Part shown: positions 14,771 to 26,212 of the stretch, piece after piece
Position numbering within the stretch: the stretch's first letter is position 1
Layout: the number at the start of each line of letters is the position of its first letter
Assembly (NCBI RefSeq): GCF_008923725.1
Contig: NZ_WBPF01000013.1
Location: 186,001 to 250,000, forward strand
Direction: 5' to 3'
DNA: 64,000 bases
Source: Bacillus sp. CH140a_4T
Lineage (GTDB): Bacteria; Bacillota; Bacilli; Bacillales; Bacillaceae_G
Translations under genes and position numbers: made by a program
The notes under the pieces: model-generated
Database searches by the model: none
Seen by the model: the letters and a program-made list of their open reading frames with translations, nothing else
Told to the model about the DNA's origin: nothing

Positions 14771-16054
14771 TTATGAAGCAATCTGCTTAGATTGTTTTAT
14801 TTGTTTCGTTTCTGGTAGTAGTAGATTTAATAGTACACCTACAATTGCTGCTAGTGCCATTCCCTCTACTTGGAACGATTCTCCTACTTGAAGTACCGCT
14901 CCACCAATACCGATTACTAGTATTACTGATGCAATCATTAAGTTTCGTTTGTCACTTAGGTCTGTTTTTTCATCTACCATCATGCGTAATCCGCTTGATG
15001 CGATTACACCGAATAGTAAGATTGATACACCACCCATAACTGGTGTTGGTATGGAGTGGATCAGCGCGGAAATCTTACCGATAAATCCAAACATGATTGC
15101 GAATACTGCTGATCCGATGAATAAGTATACGCTGTAAGCTCTCGTAATTGCTAGCACACCGATATTTTCACCATATGTTGTATTCGGCGGTCCACCGATT
15201 AGTGATGCAATTAATGTTGCTACTCCATCACCGAAGATTGAGCGATGTAAACCTGGTTTTTCAATTAAATCTCTTTTAATAACATTTCCAAGTACAATTT
15301 GATGTCCGATATGCTCTGAAATTGTTACTAGTGCAACTGGTACCATCAAGAGTACAATCTTCCACGAAAACTCCGGAGTATATGTTACAAATGGTACTGT
15401 GAAATCTGGTACAACAAACCATTTTGCCTCAGCTACCGGCTTTAAGTTTACTAGCCCTTGGAAGTAAGCGAAGATATATCCGCCGATAATGCCCAGTAAC
15501 ACTGGTATGATACTGAAAAATCCCCTTCCAAATATAGAGCAGATAATTGTAATTGCTAATGTTACTAATGCTACTGAAAAGTGTGTAAAGCTATACTTGC
15601 CATCCGCACCGTTCATCGCCATGTTAACTGCTGTATGTGCTAAAGCTAGACCGATTACCATTACGACTGGACCAACTACGATTGGCGGAAGTAATTTCAT
15701 AATCCACTCTGATCCTGACTTCTTGATTCCGAGTGAGATTAAGATGTACACAAGTCCTGCAAATAGACCACCGAGCATTGCTGCTCCAGGTCCACCTGCT
15801 GTTTTCGCTGTTATAATCGGTGCGATAAAGGCGAATGATGATCCTAGATAGGCAGGTACTTGACCTTTCGTTATAAGAAGAAACGCTAGCGTTCCTAATC
15901 CACTTGATATTAATGCTACTGACGGATTCAATCCTGTTAAAAACGGAACAAGCACTGTTGATCCAAACATCGCGAACAAATGTTGTATACTTAAAAATAA
16001 CCATTTTCCCGGTTTCGGTACTTCATTAACGTCTAACACTGGCTTTTGTTCCAT
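14771..16054 (-). CDS. pyrP: Uracil permease
   Basis: A proton-driven uracil importer of the nucleobase-cation symporter 2 family. The 427 residues have about 12-14 membrane spans. Family motifs include LFLSIQHLFAMFGSTVLVP near the N-terminus, the conserved SEHIGHQ and GDGVATLIASLIGGPPNTTYGEN regions, and a C-terminal TDLSDKRNL. The start at 16054 has a strong GGAGGA site, whereas the longer in-frame ATG lies toward the attenuator terminator. Flanked by attenuators on both sides, so uptake is controlled together with synthesis. Confidence 0.96.
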   Translation of the reverse strand: MEQKPVLDVNEVPKPGKWLFLSIQHLFAMFGSTVLVPFLTGLNPSVALISSGLGTLAFLLITKGQVPAYLGSSFAFIAPIITAKTAGGPGAAMLGGLFAGLVYILISLGIKKSGSEWIMKLLPPIVVGPVVMVIGLALAHTAVNMAMNGADGKYSFTHFSVALVTLAITIICSIFGRGFFSIIPVLLGIIGGYIFAYFQGLVNLKPVAEAKWFVVPDFTVPFVTYTPEFSWKIVLLMVPVALVTISEHIGHQIVLGNVIKRDLIEKPGLHRSIFGDGVATLIASLIGGPPNTTYGENIGVLAITRAYSVYLFIGSAVFAIMFGFIGKISALIHSIPTPVMGGVSILLFGVIASSGLRMMVDEKTDLSDKRNLMIASVILVIGIGGAVLQVGESFQVEGMALAAIVGVLLNLLLPETKQIKQSKQIAS

Positions 16055-16085
16055 TGTTACATCCTCCTTCAGTTTAAATCTTTGC

Positions 16086-16200
16086 AATAAAAAAACTCTT
16101 TGTGCCTGTGCACAAAGAGTCCTACACTTTCGTATGCCAAATTTGACATATGAAAGCCAAGACCCTTTGGCAGCCTCACAGGACTACATTTAAAAGGGCT
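16086..16200 (-). promoter_or_regulatory. PyrR attenuator 2 (pyrR-pyrP intergenic)
   Basis: On the minus strand a PyrR binding loop (AGTCCTGTGAGGCTGCCAA at about 16166-16184) precedes a terminator with stem CACAAAGAGT/ACTCTTTGTG (16111-16120 and 16095-16104) and a following U-run. The AGTCC...GAGGCTG core is shared with the other two leaders. Confidence 0.92.
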
Positions 16201-16746
<546 letters not shown>

Positions 16747-16785
16747 CTACACCTCCAAGCTTTTTTCTTGCGTGAGAGTAATGGT

Positions 16786-16909
16786 ATAAAAAAAGTCCTC
16801 TCAGCGTGTGCGAGAGGACTTTTGAAAAAAGGGTACAGCATACCCTATGTATTTCAAACCGTTACCTTCTCAACCTCACGGGGCTGTGTTAAAGGATCAT
16901 TATTTAACT
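16786..16909 (-). promoter_or_regulatory. PyrR attenuator 1 (pyr operon 5' leader)
   Basis: The untranslated leader from the predicted start at about 16909 contains a PyrR binding loop (CAGCCCCGTGAGGTTGAGAA around 16869-16888) and then a terminator of GAGAGGACTTTT/AAAAGTCCTCTC (16812-16823 and 16791-16802) with a U-run. It governs entry into pyrR and the whole operon. Confidence 0.92.
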
Positions 16910-16915
16910 GTTGTC

Positions 16916-16944
16916 AGTATCTCAGTTTTCTTATGATTTGTCAA
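16916..16944 (-). promoter_or_regulatory. Sigma-A promoter of the pyr operon
   Basis: On the minus strand a perfect TTGACA (16944-16939) and GATACT (16921-16916) are separated by exactly 17 bases. The predicted start near 16909 produces the leader with attenuator 1. The -35 box abuts the rluD stop codon. Confidence 0.85.
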
Positions 16945-16946
16945 TA

Positions 16947-17855
16947 CTATTTCCGTAAAATATTTAATGCATCTTCAAACACTTCTGGAATCGGTGCCTC
17001 AAACTGAATATATTCACCAGTACGAGGATGGTCAAACCCTAAAATACCTGCGTGCAGTGCTTGTCCATTTATGTCTAATGTTTTCTTCGGACCATACTTC
17101 GGATCTCCTGCAAGTGGATAGCCAATATATTTCATATGAACACGAATTTGGTGCGTACGTCCCGTTTCTAAGCGACATTCTACAAGTGTAAAATCTTTAA
17201 AGCGTTCTAACACTTGGAAGTGCGTAACAGCATTCTTACCATTTTCATCCACTGTCATGCTTTGACGTTCTTTCTTATCGCGACCAATTGGCGCATCGAT
17301 CGTTCCTTTATCATGCGGAATCACACCGTGTACAATCGCTTTGTAACGTCTTGTTACTGTTTTTGCTACAAGTTGATTTACAAGTGACTCATGCGCCACA
17401 TCATTTTTAGCAACCATTAATAGTCCAGATGTATCTTTATCAATACGATGCACAATACCAGGACGCATTACACCGTTAATACCTGACAGATCTGTACAAT
17501 GGTGCATAAGTCCGTTTACAAGCGTACCGCTTGTATGCCCTGGAGCTGGATGTACAACCATACCACGTGGCTTATTTACAACGAGTACATCTGCATCTTC
17601 ATAATAAATTTCTAAGCTCATATCTTCTGCTTGAATATCTAACTCTTCTGGATCAGGAATCGTTACGGTAATTTCATCATTTTCTTTCACTTTATAATTC
17701 ACTTTTACCGATTTCCCATTAACTGTAACAACATCATCTTTAATCCATTGTTGTACTTGTGAACGTGACCATTCACTGTTTATTTCTGCAACGAATTTAT
17801 CAATTCGCTCGCTTTTTTGTTCTTCTGCAACTGTTACTTGTACTACTTCACTCAT
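16947..17855 (-). CDS. rluD: RluD-family 23S rRNA pseudouridine synthase (YlyB)
   Basis: Converts uridines of 23S rRNA to pseudouridine. The 302 residues have an N-terminal S4 RNA-binding domain (about 13-70, containing RIDKFVAE and SRSQVQQWI) and the RluA-type catalytic domain with the active aspartate in the HRIDKDTSGL motif near residue 137. GRTHQIRVH is conserved near residue 234. The ATG follows GGAGTAA and begins five bases after lspA, as in B. subtilis (lspA-ylyB-pyr). The exact target uridines are inferred from family only. Confidence 0.93.
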   Translation of the reverse strand: MSEVVQVTVAEEQKSERIDKFVAEINSEWSRSQVQQWIKDDVVTVNGKSVKVNYKVKENDEITVTIPDPEELDIQAEDMSLEIYYEDADVLVVNKPRGMVVHPAPGHTSGTLVNGLMHHCTDLSGINGVMRPGIVHRIDKDTSGLLMVAKNDVAHESLVNQLVAKTVTRRYKAIVHGVIPHDKGTIDAPIGRDKKERQSMTVDENGKNAVTHFQVLERFKDFTLVECRLETGRTHQIRVHMKYIGYPLAGDPKYGPKKTLDINGQALHAGILGFDHPRTGEYIQFEAPIPEVFEDALNILRK

Positions 17856-17859
17856 TCAA

Positions 17860-18375
<516 letters not shown>

Positions 18376-18442
18376 TCACAATGAACCTTTATAGAAGAAT
18401 AAAATAAATTAAAAAAAGGTAATATAATATCGTTGTGCGCAT

Positions 18443-18772
18443 TCATACATTTACTATTTCATAGAAAAATTCATGAATGGTACGGGCAGTCGGCATCGTC
18501 TTCATTTGTTTTACCGAAATTGCTCTCCCCGTTTCCTCACAAATACCATACATATCTATTTCCATTTTAAATAATGCACGTTCTACATCTTTTAAGTCCT
18601 CTTTTATATCATGTAATAGGAGTTTTTTCTTTATCTCTTCCTTCATTTCATATCCAAGCTCTTCGCTAAACTCTGTATCATATTTGTGCATAACCTCTTT
18701 AGCTAGCCTCTCTTGTAACTCCTTTCGCATCAATTGCAATTCTTCTTTAATTTCCATATATATTTCATTCAC
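18443..18772 (-). CDS. ylyA: DksA/TraR-like protein YlyA
   Basis: A 109-residue, mostly helical protein. Coiled-coil segments span about residues 1-70 and a degenerate DksA/TraR motif (YGICEETGRAIS) lies near residue 75. Only one of the four zinc-finger cysteines remains, so metal binding is unlikely. Position between ileS and lspA is that of B. subtilis ylyA, which has been linked to RNA polymerase during sporulation. The start is a GTG at 18772 with a GGGAGGA site; the ATG at 18768 is out of frame. Symbol assigned by family type and position. Confidence 0.75.
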   Translation of the reverse strand: MNEIYMEIKEELQLMRKELQERLAKEVMHKYDTEFSEELGYEMKEEIKKKLLLHDIKEDLKDVERALFKMEIDMYGICEETGRAISVKQMKTMPTARTIHEFFYEIVNV

Positions 18773-18890
18773 GTGTACATTCCTCCCAGTTGCAATGTAC
18801 GATTAGTGTGTCCGAAATTTCTATGCTTACCTCACACACATTTTTCCTTCATAGGAAAGAGAGTGAAAGTTATTTCAATATATCGTCAAT

Positions 18891-18927
18891 AAAAAAACTG
18901 ACTGCACTTACGCACAGTCAGTTTTTT
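18891..18927 (-). terminator. Terminator of ileS
   Basis: Stem AAAACTGACTG with CAGTCAGTTTT followed on the minus strand by a U-rich run, immediately after the ileS stop codon. The 155 bases between ileS and ylyA hold nothing else that I can identify. Confidence 0.88.
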
Positions 18928-18928
18928 A

Positions 18929-21694
18929 TTATTTTACGTAGTTTTCTTTAACAACTGTTGCACAACGCTCACATAGTGTTTCATGTTCAGCATCTTTACC
19001 AATTGTTTCTGAAACTACCCAACAACGTTCACATGTTTCACCAGTTGCTTGAGCAACAACAACGGCTGTATGCTCATACTTCGGTGCACCTGCTGGCGCT
19101 TCTTCCATCATGCCACCAAGTTTATACTCAGAAACGATGAATAATTGCTTTAAGTCTTCGCTAATAGACTCTAACATAGCTTTCATTTCTGCAGTTGGAT
19201 ATAACGTAATACTTGCATTTAATGACTTACCGATTACTTTCTCATTACGAGCTACCTCTAACGCTTTTAATACGTCATCACGCAGCGTCATAAATGCATC
19301 CCATTTTGTTTTTAATTCTTCCGCACCATCTAATTGTACAGCTTCTGGCATATTAGTTAATTGTACACTTTCTTCTGTTACACCTGGAACGTATGGCCAT
19401 ACTTCATCAGCCGTATGCGGTAAGATTGGTGTTACAAGTTTCGTCAATGCAACAAGAACATCATATAATACAGTTTGAATTGCACGACGATCTTCATGGT
19501 TTGCACCTTCAATGTATAAAATGTCTTTTGCAAAGTCTAAGTAGAATGAACTTAAATCAATTGTACAGAAGTTATGAATTGCATGATACACAGCAGCGAA
19601 GTCGTATGTTTCATATGCTTCTTTTACTTTTTTAATTAAGTCATTTAATTTCACTAACATGTAACGATCTACTTCACGAAGTTCAGCTACAGCTACTGTA
19701 TTTTCACTTGGCTTAAAGTCATCTAAGTTCCCTAATAAGAAACGGAATGTGTTACGGATTTTACGATACACTTCTGCTACTTGTTTTAAAATATCATCTG
19801 AAATACGCACGTCAGATTGATAGTCAACAGAAGATACCCATAAGCGTAAAATATCTCCACCTAATTGATCCATAATTTTCTTCGGTACGATGATGTTTCC
19901 AATCGACTTACTCATTTTACGTCCTTCACCATCTAATACGAAACCATGGCTTAGTACACCTTTATATGGAGCTTTACCTGTTACAGCAACTGCTGTTGAT
20001 AATGAAGAGTTAAACCAACCACGATACTGGTCAGATCCTTCTAAATATAAATCTGCTGGACGTTGTAAGTCTTCGCGCTCTTCTAATACCGCTTGGTGAG
20101 AAGAACCTGAATCGAACCATACATCCATGATGTCTGTTTCTTTACGGAATTCACCATTTGGGCTACCTGTATGTGTAAATCCTTCTGGTAATAGATCTTT
20201 CGCTTCACGCTCGAACCATACGTTAGAACCGTGCTCACGGAATAACTCTGCTACATGGTTAATTGTTTCATCTGTAATAATTGGATCACCATTCTCTGCA
20301 TAGAATACAGGGATTGGTACACCCCATGCACGCTGACGAGAAATACACCAGTCACCACGGTCACGAACCATATTATGAAGACGAGTTTCTCCCCATGCTG
20401 GTACCCATTTTGTTTCCGCAACAGCTTCTAATAATTCTTTACGGAACGCTTCAATAGATGCAAACCACTGTGCTGTCGCACGGAAAATAATTGGTTTTTT
20501 CGTTCTCCAATCATGTGGGTATGAATGGGTAATGAATGTTAGTTTCAGTAACGCGCCTACTTCTTCTAATTTTTCTGTAATTGGCTTGTTAGCTTTATCA
20601 TAGAATAAGCCTTCAAATCCAGGTGCTTCATTTGTTAATACACCTTTATCATCAACTGGGCAAAGTACTTCTAATCCATACTTTTTACCAACAACGAAGT
20701 CATCTTCCCCATGTCCTGGTGCTGTATGAACACAACCTGTACCTGCATCTGTTGTTACGTGATCTCCTAGCATAACTAATGAATCACGATCGTAGAATGG
20801 ATGTTTTGCAACTGTGTACTCAAGTTCGCTACCTTTTACCGTTTTCACAACTTCAGCATTTTCCCACTCTAACGTTTTTGCAACCGTCTCAAATAGTTCA
20901 GAAGCAATAATATATTTTTCATCATTTATTTTTACAATAGCGTATTCAAGTTCTGGGTGAACAGAAATACCTAAGTTTGCAGGTAACGTCCAAGGTGTTG
21001 TTGTCCAGATAATGAATTTCTCATCACCTTCTAATACGTTCTTTCCGTCTTTTACAGGGAATGCTACGTAAATAGATGCTGATTTTTTATCTTGGTATTC
21101 AATTTCAGCTTCTGCTAAAGCTGATTCACTCGTTGGAGACCAGTAAACTGGTTTTTGTCCTTTATAGATATAACCTTTTTTCGCCATATCACCAAACACT
21201 TTGATTTGTTGTGCTTCATAAGCCGGCTCTAAAGTAATATATGGGTTATCCCAATCTGCACGTACACCTAAACGCTTAAATTGTTCACGTTGACGTTCTA
21301 CTTGTTCATATGCATACTCTGCACATAACTTACGGAACTCAGCAACTGTCATTTCTTTACGCTTTACACCTTTATTTGTTAAAGCTTGCTCAATTGGTAA
21401 ACCGTGTGTATCCCAACCCGGTACATATGGTGCGCAGTAACCAGTCATTGATTTATAACGAACAATAAAGTCTTTTAACACTTTATTTAATGCATGTCCC
21501 ATATGAATGTCACCATTCGCATATGGAGGTCCATCATGCAGTACAAATAAAGGACGACCTTTCGTATGTTCTTGTACCTTTTCATAAATATTCATTTCAG
21601 CCCACTGTTCTTGCATTGCAGGCTCACGTTTTGGTAAATTCCCACGCATTGGGAACTCTGTTTTTGGCATTAGTAATGTATTTTTGTACTCCAT
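18929..21694 (-). CDS. ileS: Isoleucyl-tRNA synthetase
   Basis: Charges tRNA-Ile. The 921 residues form a class I synthetase with the HIGH-type motif in [12 protein letters not shown] near residue 57 and KMSKS near residue 595. The large CP1 editing domain ([11 protein letters not shown], later APGHGEDD) lies between, and a C-terminal zinc-binding CERCW...CERC tail follows. The start is ATG 21694, eight bases after AAGGAGG; a TTG two codons earlier is less likely. Expression is controlled by an Ile T-box leader directly upstream. Confidence 0.97.
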   Translation of the reverse strand: MEYKNTLLMPKTEFPMRGNLPKREPAMQEQWAEMNIYEKVQEHTKGRPLFVLHDGPPYANGDIHMGHALNKVLKDFIVRYKSMTGYCAPYVPGWDTHGLPIEQALTNKGVKRKEMTVAEFRKLCAEYAYEQVERQREQFKRLGVRADWDNPYITLEPAYEAQQIKVFGDMAKKGYIYKGQKPVYWSPTSESALAEAEIEYQDKKSASIYVAFPVKDGKNVLEGDEKFIIWTTTPWTLPANLGISVHPELEYAIVKINDEKYIIASELFETVAKTLEWENAEVVKTVKGSELEYTVAKHPFYDRDSLVMLGDHVTTDAGTGCVHTAPGHGEDDFVVGKKYGLEVLCPVDDKGVLTNEAPGFEGLFYDKANKPITEKLEEVGALLKLTFITHSYPHDWRTKKPIIFRATAQWFASIEAFRKELLEAVAETKWVPAWGETRLHNMVRDRGDWCISRQRAWGVPIPVFYAENGDPIITDETINHVAELFREHGSNVWFEREAKDLLPEGFTHTGSPNGEFRKETDIMDVWFDSGSSHQAVLEEREDLQRPADLYLEGSDQYRGWFNSSLSTAVAVTGKAPYKGVLSHGFVLDGEGRKMSKSIGNIIVPKKIMDQLGGDILRLWVSSVDYQSDVRISDDILKQVAEVYRKIRNTFRFLLGNLDDFKPSENTVAVAELREVDRYMLVKLNDLIKKVKEAYETYDFAAVYHAIHNFCTIDLSSFYLDFAKDILYIEGANHEDRRAIQTVLYDVLVALTKLVTPILPHTADEVWPYVPGVTEESVQLTNMPEAVQLDGAEELKTKWDAFMTLRDDVLKALEVARNEKVIGKSLNASITLYPTAEMKAMLESISEDLKQLFIVSEYKLGGMMEEAPAGAPKYEHTAVVVAQATGETCERCWVVSETIGKDAEHETLCERCATVVKENYVK

Positions 21695-21737
21695 GCTCAA
21701 TTCCTCCTTACATGTATAAAAGAAACACTTAAAAAAC

Positions 21738-21995
21738 GGAATAAAAAAGAGACCTTCTCATCCCAAAAAGGGACGAGAAAGTCTCCCGCGGTACCACCCT
21801 AGTAGATCCTATACATATGTATACAATCCTCTTTATATTCTTAACGCGAATATACGCCTACGCTTACTCTATTTGTTCAGCGCGGAACTCCAGGGTGATA
21901 TTCCCATTATCTCCTTATCCTGAGCTTACACCATCCTCAGTTCGCTATATAAGGTATGAAAAAGGTACTTATCCCTATCTTCGTTTTTCTTAATA
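21738..21995 (-). promoter_or_regulatory. T-box riboswitch (isoleucine) upstream of ileS
   Basis: On the minus strand the T-box core AGGGTGGTACCGCG lies at 21800-21787. It is followed by a terminator of GAGACTTTCTCGTCCC with GGGATGAGAAGGTCTC (21785-21749) and a U-run. Upstream, the stem I region shows the specifier bulge with an ATC (isoleucine) codon at 21899-21897. Uncharged tRNA-Ile should pair with the specifier and the UGGN bulge to stabilise the antiterminator. This accounts for almost all of the 347-base gap between ileS and divIVA. Confidence 0.95.
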
Positions 21996-22041
21996 AATAT
22001 GTTGTTTAAAATTATATGTAATAATGAGAAAAACGTCAAGC

Positions 22042-22548
22042 TTACACTGTTTCTTCTTTTTTCAACAGTTCATCTACTTCGTCTTCTAACTCAATTAGTT
22101 TATCCCAATCATCGTTGTTTAACATTTCAAGCTGTGTTTCTAATAACATACGGAAACGAGTGCGGAATACTTTCGCTTGTTTCTTTAGCTCTTCAATATC
22201 AAAAGCAACTTTTCTTGATTTTACTAACGCTTCGTTAATAATACGGTCTGCATTCTTTTCAGCTTCACGTACGATTAATTTTGCTTCTTTTTGCGCATTA
22301 CGTTTTACTTCTTCCGCTGCTTCTTGTGCAACGACGATAGATTTGTTTAACGTATCTTCAATATTAGAGAAATGATCTAACTTCCCTTCTAATTGAGCAA
22401 CTTTTTCTTCTAAAGCTTTTTTCTCACGAATGACTAATTCATAATCTTTGATAATTTGATCAAGAAACTCATTTACTTGATCTTCATCATAGCCACGGAA
22501 TCCGCGACCAAATTCTTTGTTATGAATATCTAATGGTGTTAACGGCAC
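22042..22548 (-). CDS. divIVA: Cell-division and polarity protein DivIVA
   Basis: DivIVA binds negatively curved membrane at septa and poles and places division and sporulation proteins. The 168 residues open with the conserved lipid-binding N-terminal domain (IHNKEFGRGFRGYDEDQVNEF, about residues 7-28), followed by long coiled coils to about residue 150 and an acidic tail. It is the last of the ylm-divIVA series, 89 bases after ylmH. The usual DivIVA length in Bacillus is about 164. Confidence 0.96.
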   Translation of the reverse strand: MPLTPLDIHNKEFGRGFRGYDEDQVNEFLDQIIKDYELVIREKKALEEKVAQLEGKLDHFSNIEDTLNKSIVVAQEAAEEVKRNAQKEAKLIVREAEKNADRIINEALVKSRKVAFDIEELKKQAKVFRTRFRMLLETQLEMLNNDDWDKLIELEDEVDELLKKEETV

Positions 22549-22637
22549 AACGCCACCTCCAAGTAGTTATCTAAATTTCCTCTTTCAATTATATCTTTTC
22601 TTCGACAAAATAGGAGAATTTCCTTCTAAAAAACCAA

Positions 22638-23405
22638 TCATTTTAGTATACCATACAAAATTCTCCATTTGTCGCGCTTTGTTCTACCTTCTACAGAAAA
22701 CAATTTACTTCGTCCATATCCTCTCACTGAAAAAACATCTCCCGGATAACATTCATAAGAAGTTTGCTCCACTGTTTTCCAATTCACTTTTACTAAACCA
22801 TTTTTTATGAAAGGTTGTACTTTTTGTCTGGATATATGTAACATTTCAGCTAACATAACATCTAAACGAAGTGAAGAAGCCGTTCCAGATTTCTCTCCCC
22901 ACGTTTCTTGCATCTGTAGAATTTTCTCTCCTTGCACTGATGATAAGGAAACTTTCACTTTCCCTATAGATTGTAAGTTCATCTCAATATAAGATACAAC
23001 TTCTTTGGCAACTACAATTTGGGCACGATCTTCTTGAAGCAAAATATCACCACATTTTTCTCTCGTTAAACCAAGAGACATAAATGTACCTAATATTTGC
23101 CTATGTTCTAGTGTATAAAACTTGGAAGGATAGTCAATTTCCAATACTTCTACTTGAAATTCCTCTTCATTCACTACTAGATAGTCCGGATAAATGAGTG
23201 CTCTCTTACGCTCTGCATGAGGCGTTGCACCATCAAATTGTACAGTAACATCCCCTTGTCCTATTACCATAGTGACAATTTGTTGTTGTCTTGGGTCAAG
23301 GAAGTCTGTTAACTTCACTTGATGGTACTCCGCTGCTTGCTTCCACTCTAACACCTTATCCACAAAGACCTCTTCATCGGGTCTGAAATGTTCATAGATG
23401 CTCAT
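22638..23405 (-). CDS. ylmH: S4-domain RNA-binding protein YlmH
   Basis: The 255 residues carry an N-terminal YlmH domain and a C-terminal S4 domain (about 182-240, containing RLDVMLAEMLHISRQKVQPFI and VKVNWK). YlmH proteins bind stalled large ribosomal subunits in the RQC-like rescue pathway, from work on B. subtilis; that role is known of the family, not visible here. The genomic place between ylmG and divIVA is conserved. Confidence 0.93.
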   Translation of the reverse strand: MSIYEHFRPDEEVFVDKVLEWKQAAEYHQVKLTDFLDPRQQQIVTMVIGQGDVTVQFDGATPHAERKRALIYPDYLVVNEEEFQVEVLEIDYPSKFYTLEHRQILGTFMSLGLTREKCGDILLQEDRAQIVVAKEVVSYIEMNLQSIGKVKVSLSSVQGEKILQMQETWGEKSGTASSLRLDVMLAEMLHISRQKVQPFIKNGLVKVNWKTVEQTSYECYPGDVFSVRGYGRSKLFSVEGRTKRDKWRILYGILK

Positions 23406-23420
23406 TTATTTAACCTCTTA

Positions 23421-23684
23421 CTATAAGAAATAGTTGAATATACTTATTAAACCATTCGTAGCAAGCTTTAACGTGAAAATCGCAACGAGCGGAGAGATAT
23501 CAATCATACCAAGCGGCGGAATAAATCTGCGAAATGGTTCTAAATACGGTTCACAAATACGCGCAAGAATATCTCCGAAAGTTGATTCCTTTGCACCTGG
23601 GAACCATGATAGGAGAATGTAAATAATAAGTGCCCACGAGTAAATCTCGATAGCATAAACTAAAAGCCTTAAAACTGTTTCCAT
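23421..23684 (-). CDS. ylmG: YggT-family membrane protein YlmG
   Basis: An 87-residue protein with two transmembrane segments (about 5-25 and 62-84) around a conserved loop rich in Pro and Arg ([17 protein letters not shown]), the signature of the YggT/YlmG family. The role is unsettled but linked to division by its position after sepF. Six bases after sepF, so co-transcribed. Confidence 0.92.
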   Translation of the reverse strand: METVLRLLVYAIEIYSWALIIYILLSWFPGAKESTFGDILARICEPYLEPFRRFIPPLGMIDISPLVAIFTLKLATNGLISIFNYFL

Positions 23685-23690
23685 GGCGTA

Positions 23691-24161
23691 TTACCACCTC
23701 TTTATATTTGTGTCTTCTTCTTCACCGAATAACTCTGAAATTGCACCAACAATATCTACATTTTCAGGTGTACACATAAATGTTTTCGGTCCTATTTTTT
23801 GAATATCCCCGCCTATAGCGTATACAGTACCACTTAAAAAGTCAACGATACGTACAGCTTGATCAGTAGACATTCGTTGTAAATTAATCACAACAGCTCG
23901 TCTACCTTTTAAATGGTCCGAAATCCCTTGCGCTTCCGAATATGTGCGTGGTTCTAATAAAACAACTTTTGAAGATTGCTTTGCCGTTTCAATGCTCACA
24001 ACATTTTGTTTCGGTTGCGCTTTTGGAAACGTAACATCTTGTTGTTCTGGCGGATCTTGCTGCTTCTTCATGTCTGTTTGCTCCTTTTCATAACTATATT
24101 GAGCTGCTTCTTTTTCTTCCGGTGTATCAAAAAAGAAGTATTTTACTTTTGACCAACTCAT
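23691..24161 (-). CDS. sepF: Cell-division protein SepF
   Basis: SepF bundles FtsZ filaments and tethers them to the membrane through an N-terminal amphipathic helix. The 156 residues show that helix ([13 protein letters not shown]), a charged Pro/Gln-rich linker to about residue 60, and the compact FtsZ-binding domain ([38 protein letters not shown]). Position ylmE-sepF-ylmG is as in B. subtilis. Confidence 0.95.
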   Translation of the reverse strand: MSWSKVKYFFFDTPEEKEAAQYSYEKEQTDMKKQQDPPEQQDVTFPKAQPKQNVVSIETAKQSSKVVLLEPRTYSEAQGISDHLKGRRAVVINLQRMSTDQAVRIVDFLSGTVYAIGGDIQKIGPKTFMCTPENVDIVGAISELFGEEEDTNIKRW

Positions 24162-24180
24162 AATAAGATTCTCCTTCCTT

Positions 24181-24855
24181 TTACGCTTTTCCTACTAAAA
24201 TCGTCCCCAAACGAATATATGTAGCACCTTCTTCAATTGCAATCGTGTAATCATTAGACATTCCCATTGATAATTCTTTACATGGCGCATGTAATAATTC
24301 TAGCTCCTGCACCTCTGTTTGTAGCATACGTAACTCCTTAAAACAGCGTCTGATTTCTTCCTCTTCTTCTGTAAACGGGGCCATTGTCATTAATCCAACC
24401 ACTTCAATCTTATCCAATTCTTGCAAACTTTGAATGAAAGAAACGGTTTCTTCTATTGCCAATCCTTGCTTTGATTCTTCAGATGATGTTTTCACTTGAA
24501 TAAAACATTTCACTTTCTTATCAGCACGTTTTTGAATTTCTTTTGCAAGTGAAAGTCGATCTAACGAATGTAAATAATCAATTTCATTAATGATTTCTTT
24601 TACTTTTCTCGTTTGTAATGATCCAATAAAATGCCAATTCACTTTCTTACCGAAATGTTCGTACTTCTGTAAGAAACCTTCATTTCTATTTTCACCTAAA
24701 TCACTAATTCCAGCTTCAATTACCTCGTTTGTCTTTTCAATTCCTACCGTTTTTGTAACTGCAACGAGTTTAATATCTTGCAACGAACGTCCCGCTCGTG
24801 CGCAAGATTGTTTAATTACTTCGTTTACAGTTGTTAAATTTTTTTGTACTGTCAC
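24181..24855 (-). CDS. ylmE: Pyridoxal phosphate homeostasis protein YlmE
   Basis: A 224-residue TIM-barrel protein of the YggS/PLPBP family, which binds PLP without known enzymatic activity and helps to keep free PLP and amino-acid pools in balance. The PLP lysine is in KLVAVTKT near residue 34, with [21 protein letters not shown] and the C-terminal [15 protein letters not shown] phosphate-binding motif. It overlaps ylmD by four bases. Confidence 0.94.
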   Translation of the reverse strand: MTVQKNLTTVNEVIKQSCARAGRSLQDIKLVAVTKTVGIEKTNEVIEAGISDLGENRNEGFLQKYEHFGKKVNWHFIGSLQTRKVKEIINEIDYLHSLDRLSLAKEIQKRADKKVKCFIQVKTSSEESKQGLAIEETVSFIQSLQELDKIEVVGLMTMAPFTEEEEEIRRCFKELRMLQTEVQELELLHAPCKELSMGMSNDYTIAIEEGATYIRLGTILVGKA

Positions 24856-25670
24856 TTGCTTTCTTCCTCCTTAAAACCTATGAAACTCAACATTCTCCCT
24901 GTCTTACCTTGATCACGACGATGAGAGAAAAACAATTGTTCTTCACAGCTTGTACAAAGAGATGACATTACAATATTCTCTTCTTTTATGCCTGCTTGTA
25001 CACATAATATACGATTAATTTCTTTTAAATTAATTGCGTACTGCCCATCAGAAATTTTTTTATAAGGGACAGAACCGTTTACTACTTGCTCTGCTGCTGT
25101 TAACACTCTATCATCAACAACGTAACAACAAGATCCAATTGCTGGTCCAATTGCAACATGAATTTCATCGCTTGAAACCCCTTCTGCATTCCATTTTTGA
25201 ATCATTTCCTTTGCAATCTCTTTTACAGTCCCTTTCCATCCAGCATGCGCAAGTCCTATCATACCATGTGATGGCGCATAAAAATAGAGTGGAACACAAT
25301 CCGCGTAACATGATGTTAGAAGAACATCATTATTAGTCGTATAAATGCCATCTGTTTTTGAAATGCCGTCTTCATATGAATAGACGCCACTTCCTTTTTC
25401 CTCTTGTCCTACTTTTTCAACATGATGATCATGAACTTGTTCAGAGCAAATCCAGTTTTCTAATGGTTTTTGTAACTTATTTGCTAAAATGCGTCTGTTT
25501 TCATGAACGTTCTCCACGATATCATTCACATGTAATCCTAAATTCATCGCATGAAAGGAGCCCGTACTTACCCCACCATCTTTTGTCGTAAATCCAGCAG
25601 TAATGTTTCCAAGTTCTTTCCACGCTTGTAAATACAGTATACCGTCCACATATTTAAATGGTTCTCTCAT
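24852..25670 (-). CDS. ylmD: Multicopper polyphenol oxidase/purine nucleoside phosphorylase family protein YlmD
   Basis: A 272-residue member of the YfiH/LACC1 family (DUF152), whose members cleave or deaminate purine nucleosides. The metal and active-site residues are visible in NLGLHVNDIVENVHENR, TSCYADCVPLYFY and GLAHAGWKGT, plus the late SHRRDQGKTGRM. The start at 25670 has an AAAGGAG site; an in-frame ATG fourteen codons upstream has none. The true physiological substrate in Bacillus is not known from sequence. Confidence 0.93.
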   Translation of the reverse strand: MREPFKYVDGILYLQAWKELGNITAGFTTKDGGVSTGSFHAMNLGLHVNDIVENVHENRRILANKLQKPLENWICSEQVHDHHVEKVGQEEKGSGVYSYEDGISKTDGIYTTNNDVLLTSCYADCVPLYFYAPSHGMIGLAHAGWKGTVKEIAKEMIQKWNAEGVSSDEIHVAIGPAIGSCCYVVDDRVLTAAEQVVNGSVPYKKISDGQYAINLKEINRILCVQAGIKEENIVMSSLCTSCEEQLFFSHRRDQGKTGRMLSFIGFKEEESK

Positions 25671-25790
25671 AACAAAGCGGCTCCTTTTAATTAAAATAAC
25701 ATAAAAAAGCATGGTACTTCCTGTCTATTTTACCATACTTTTATTTTTTCATAATGCCAACAAAAAAAAAAGAGGAATTTGTAATATTCT

Positions 25791-26069
25791 TTATGAAATT
25801 GTCGGTGTTTGTATTGATTCTGTTACAGAATTAACAGGATTTACTCTAACAAGTATGACATCTTCCCCAATTTTCATAATTTCCTCCCAAGGAATTACAA
25901 TTTCTACATCCTTTCCAAAAATTCCTAACATACGTGCCTGTTTAGAAATAATAATAGACCCGATCTTCCCTGTGTTCATATCAATTTCAATATCTCCAAT
26001 ATTCCCAAGCCTTTTTCCATCTGAAACATTTATTATCTCTTTCATCTGCAACTCGGAAATTCTTATCAT
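25791..26069 (-). CDS. ylmC: PRC-barrel sporulation protein YlmC
   Basis: A 92-residue single PRC-barrel domain protein of the YlmC/YmxH family, with IINVSDGKRLGNIGDIEID and the later GKDVEIVIPWEEIMKIGEDVILV. Family members occur throughout endospore formers but have no firm function. The start at 26069 is six bases from GGGAGAGG; the ATG two codons earlier is too close to that site. It is 120 bases upstream of ylmD and leads the ylm group here. Confidence 0.88.
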   Translation of the reverse strand: MIRISELQMKEIINVSDGKRLGNIGDIEIDMNTGKIGSIIISKQARMLGIFGKDVEIVIPWEEIMKIGEDVILVRVNPVNSVTESIQTPTIS

Positions 26070-26212
26070 TTTCATCCTCTCCCTTATATATGACGAATTG
26101 AAAAAACACTGTTTCTCAAATTAACAGGAAGCACCCTCTACTAATCCCATATTATTTTCATTATATGAACACAGCTTCCCTACTATGAGCGAAGACAAAC
26201 TATATTACATAT

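Noticed and set aside
18477-18806. A 109-codon plus-strand frame opposite ylyA
   Set aside because: It mirrors ylyA, is serine-rich in the manner of antisense frames and has no ribosome site; ylyA has a strong one and a conserved position.
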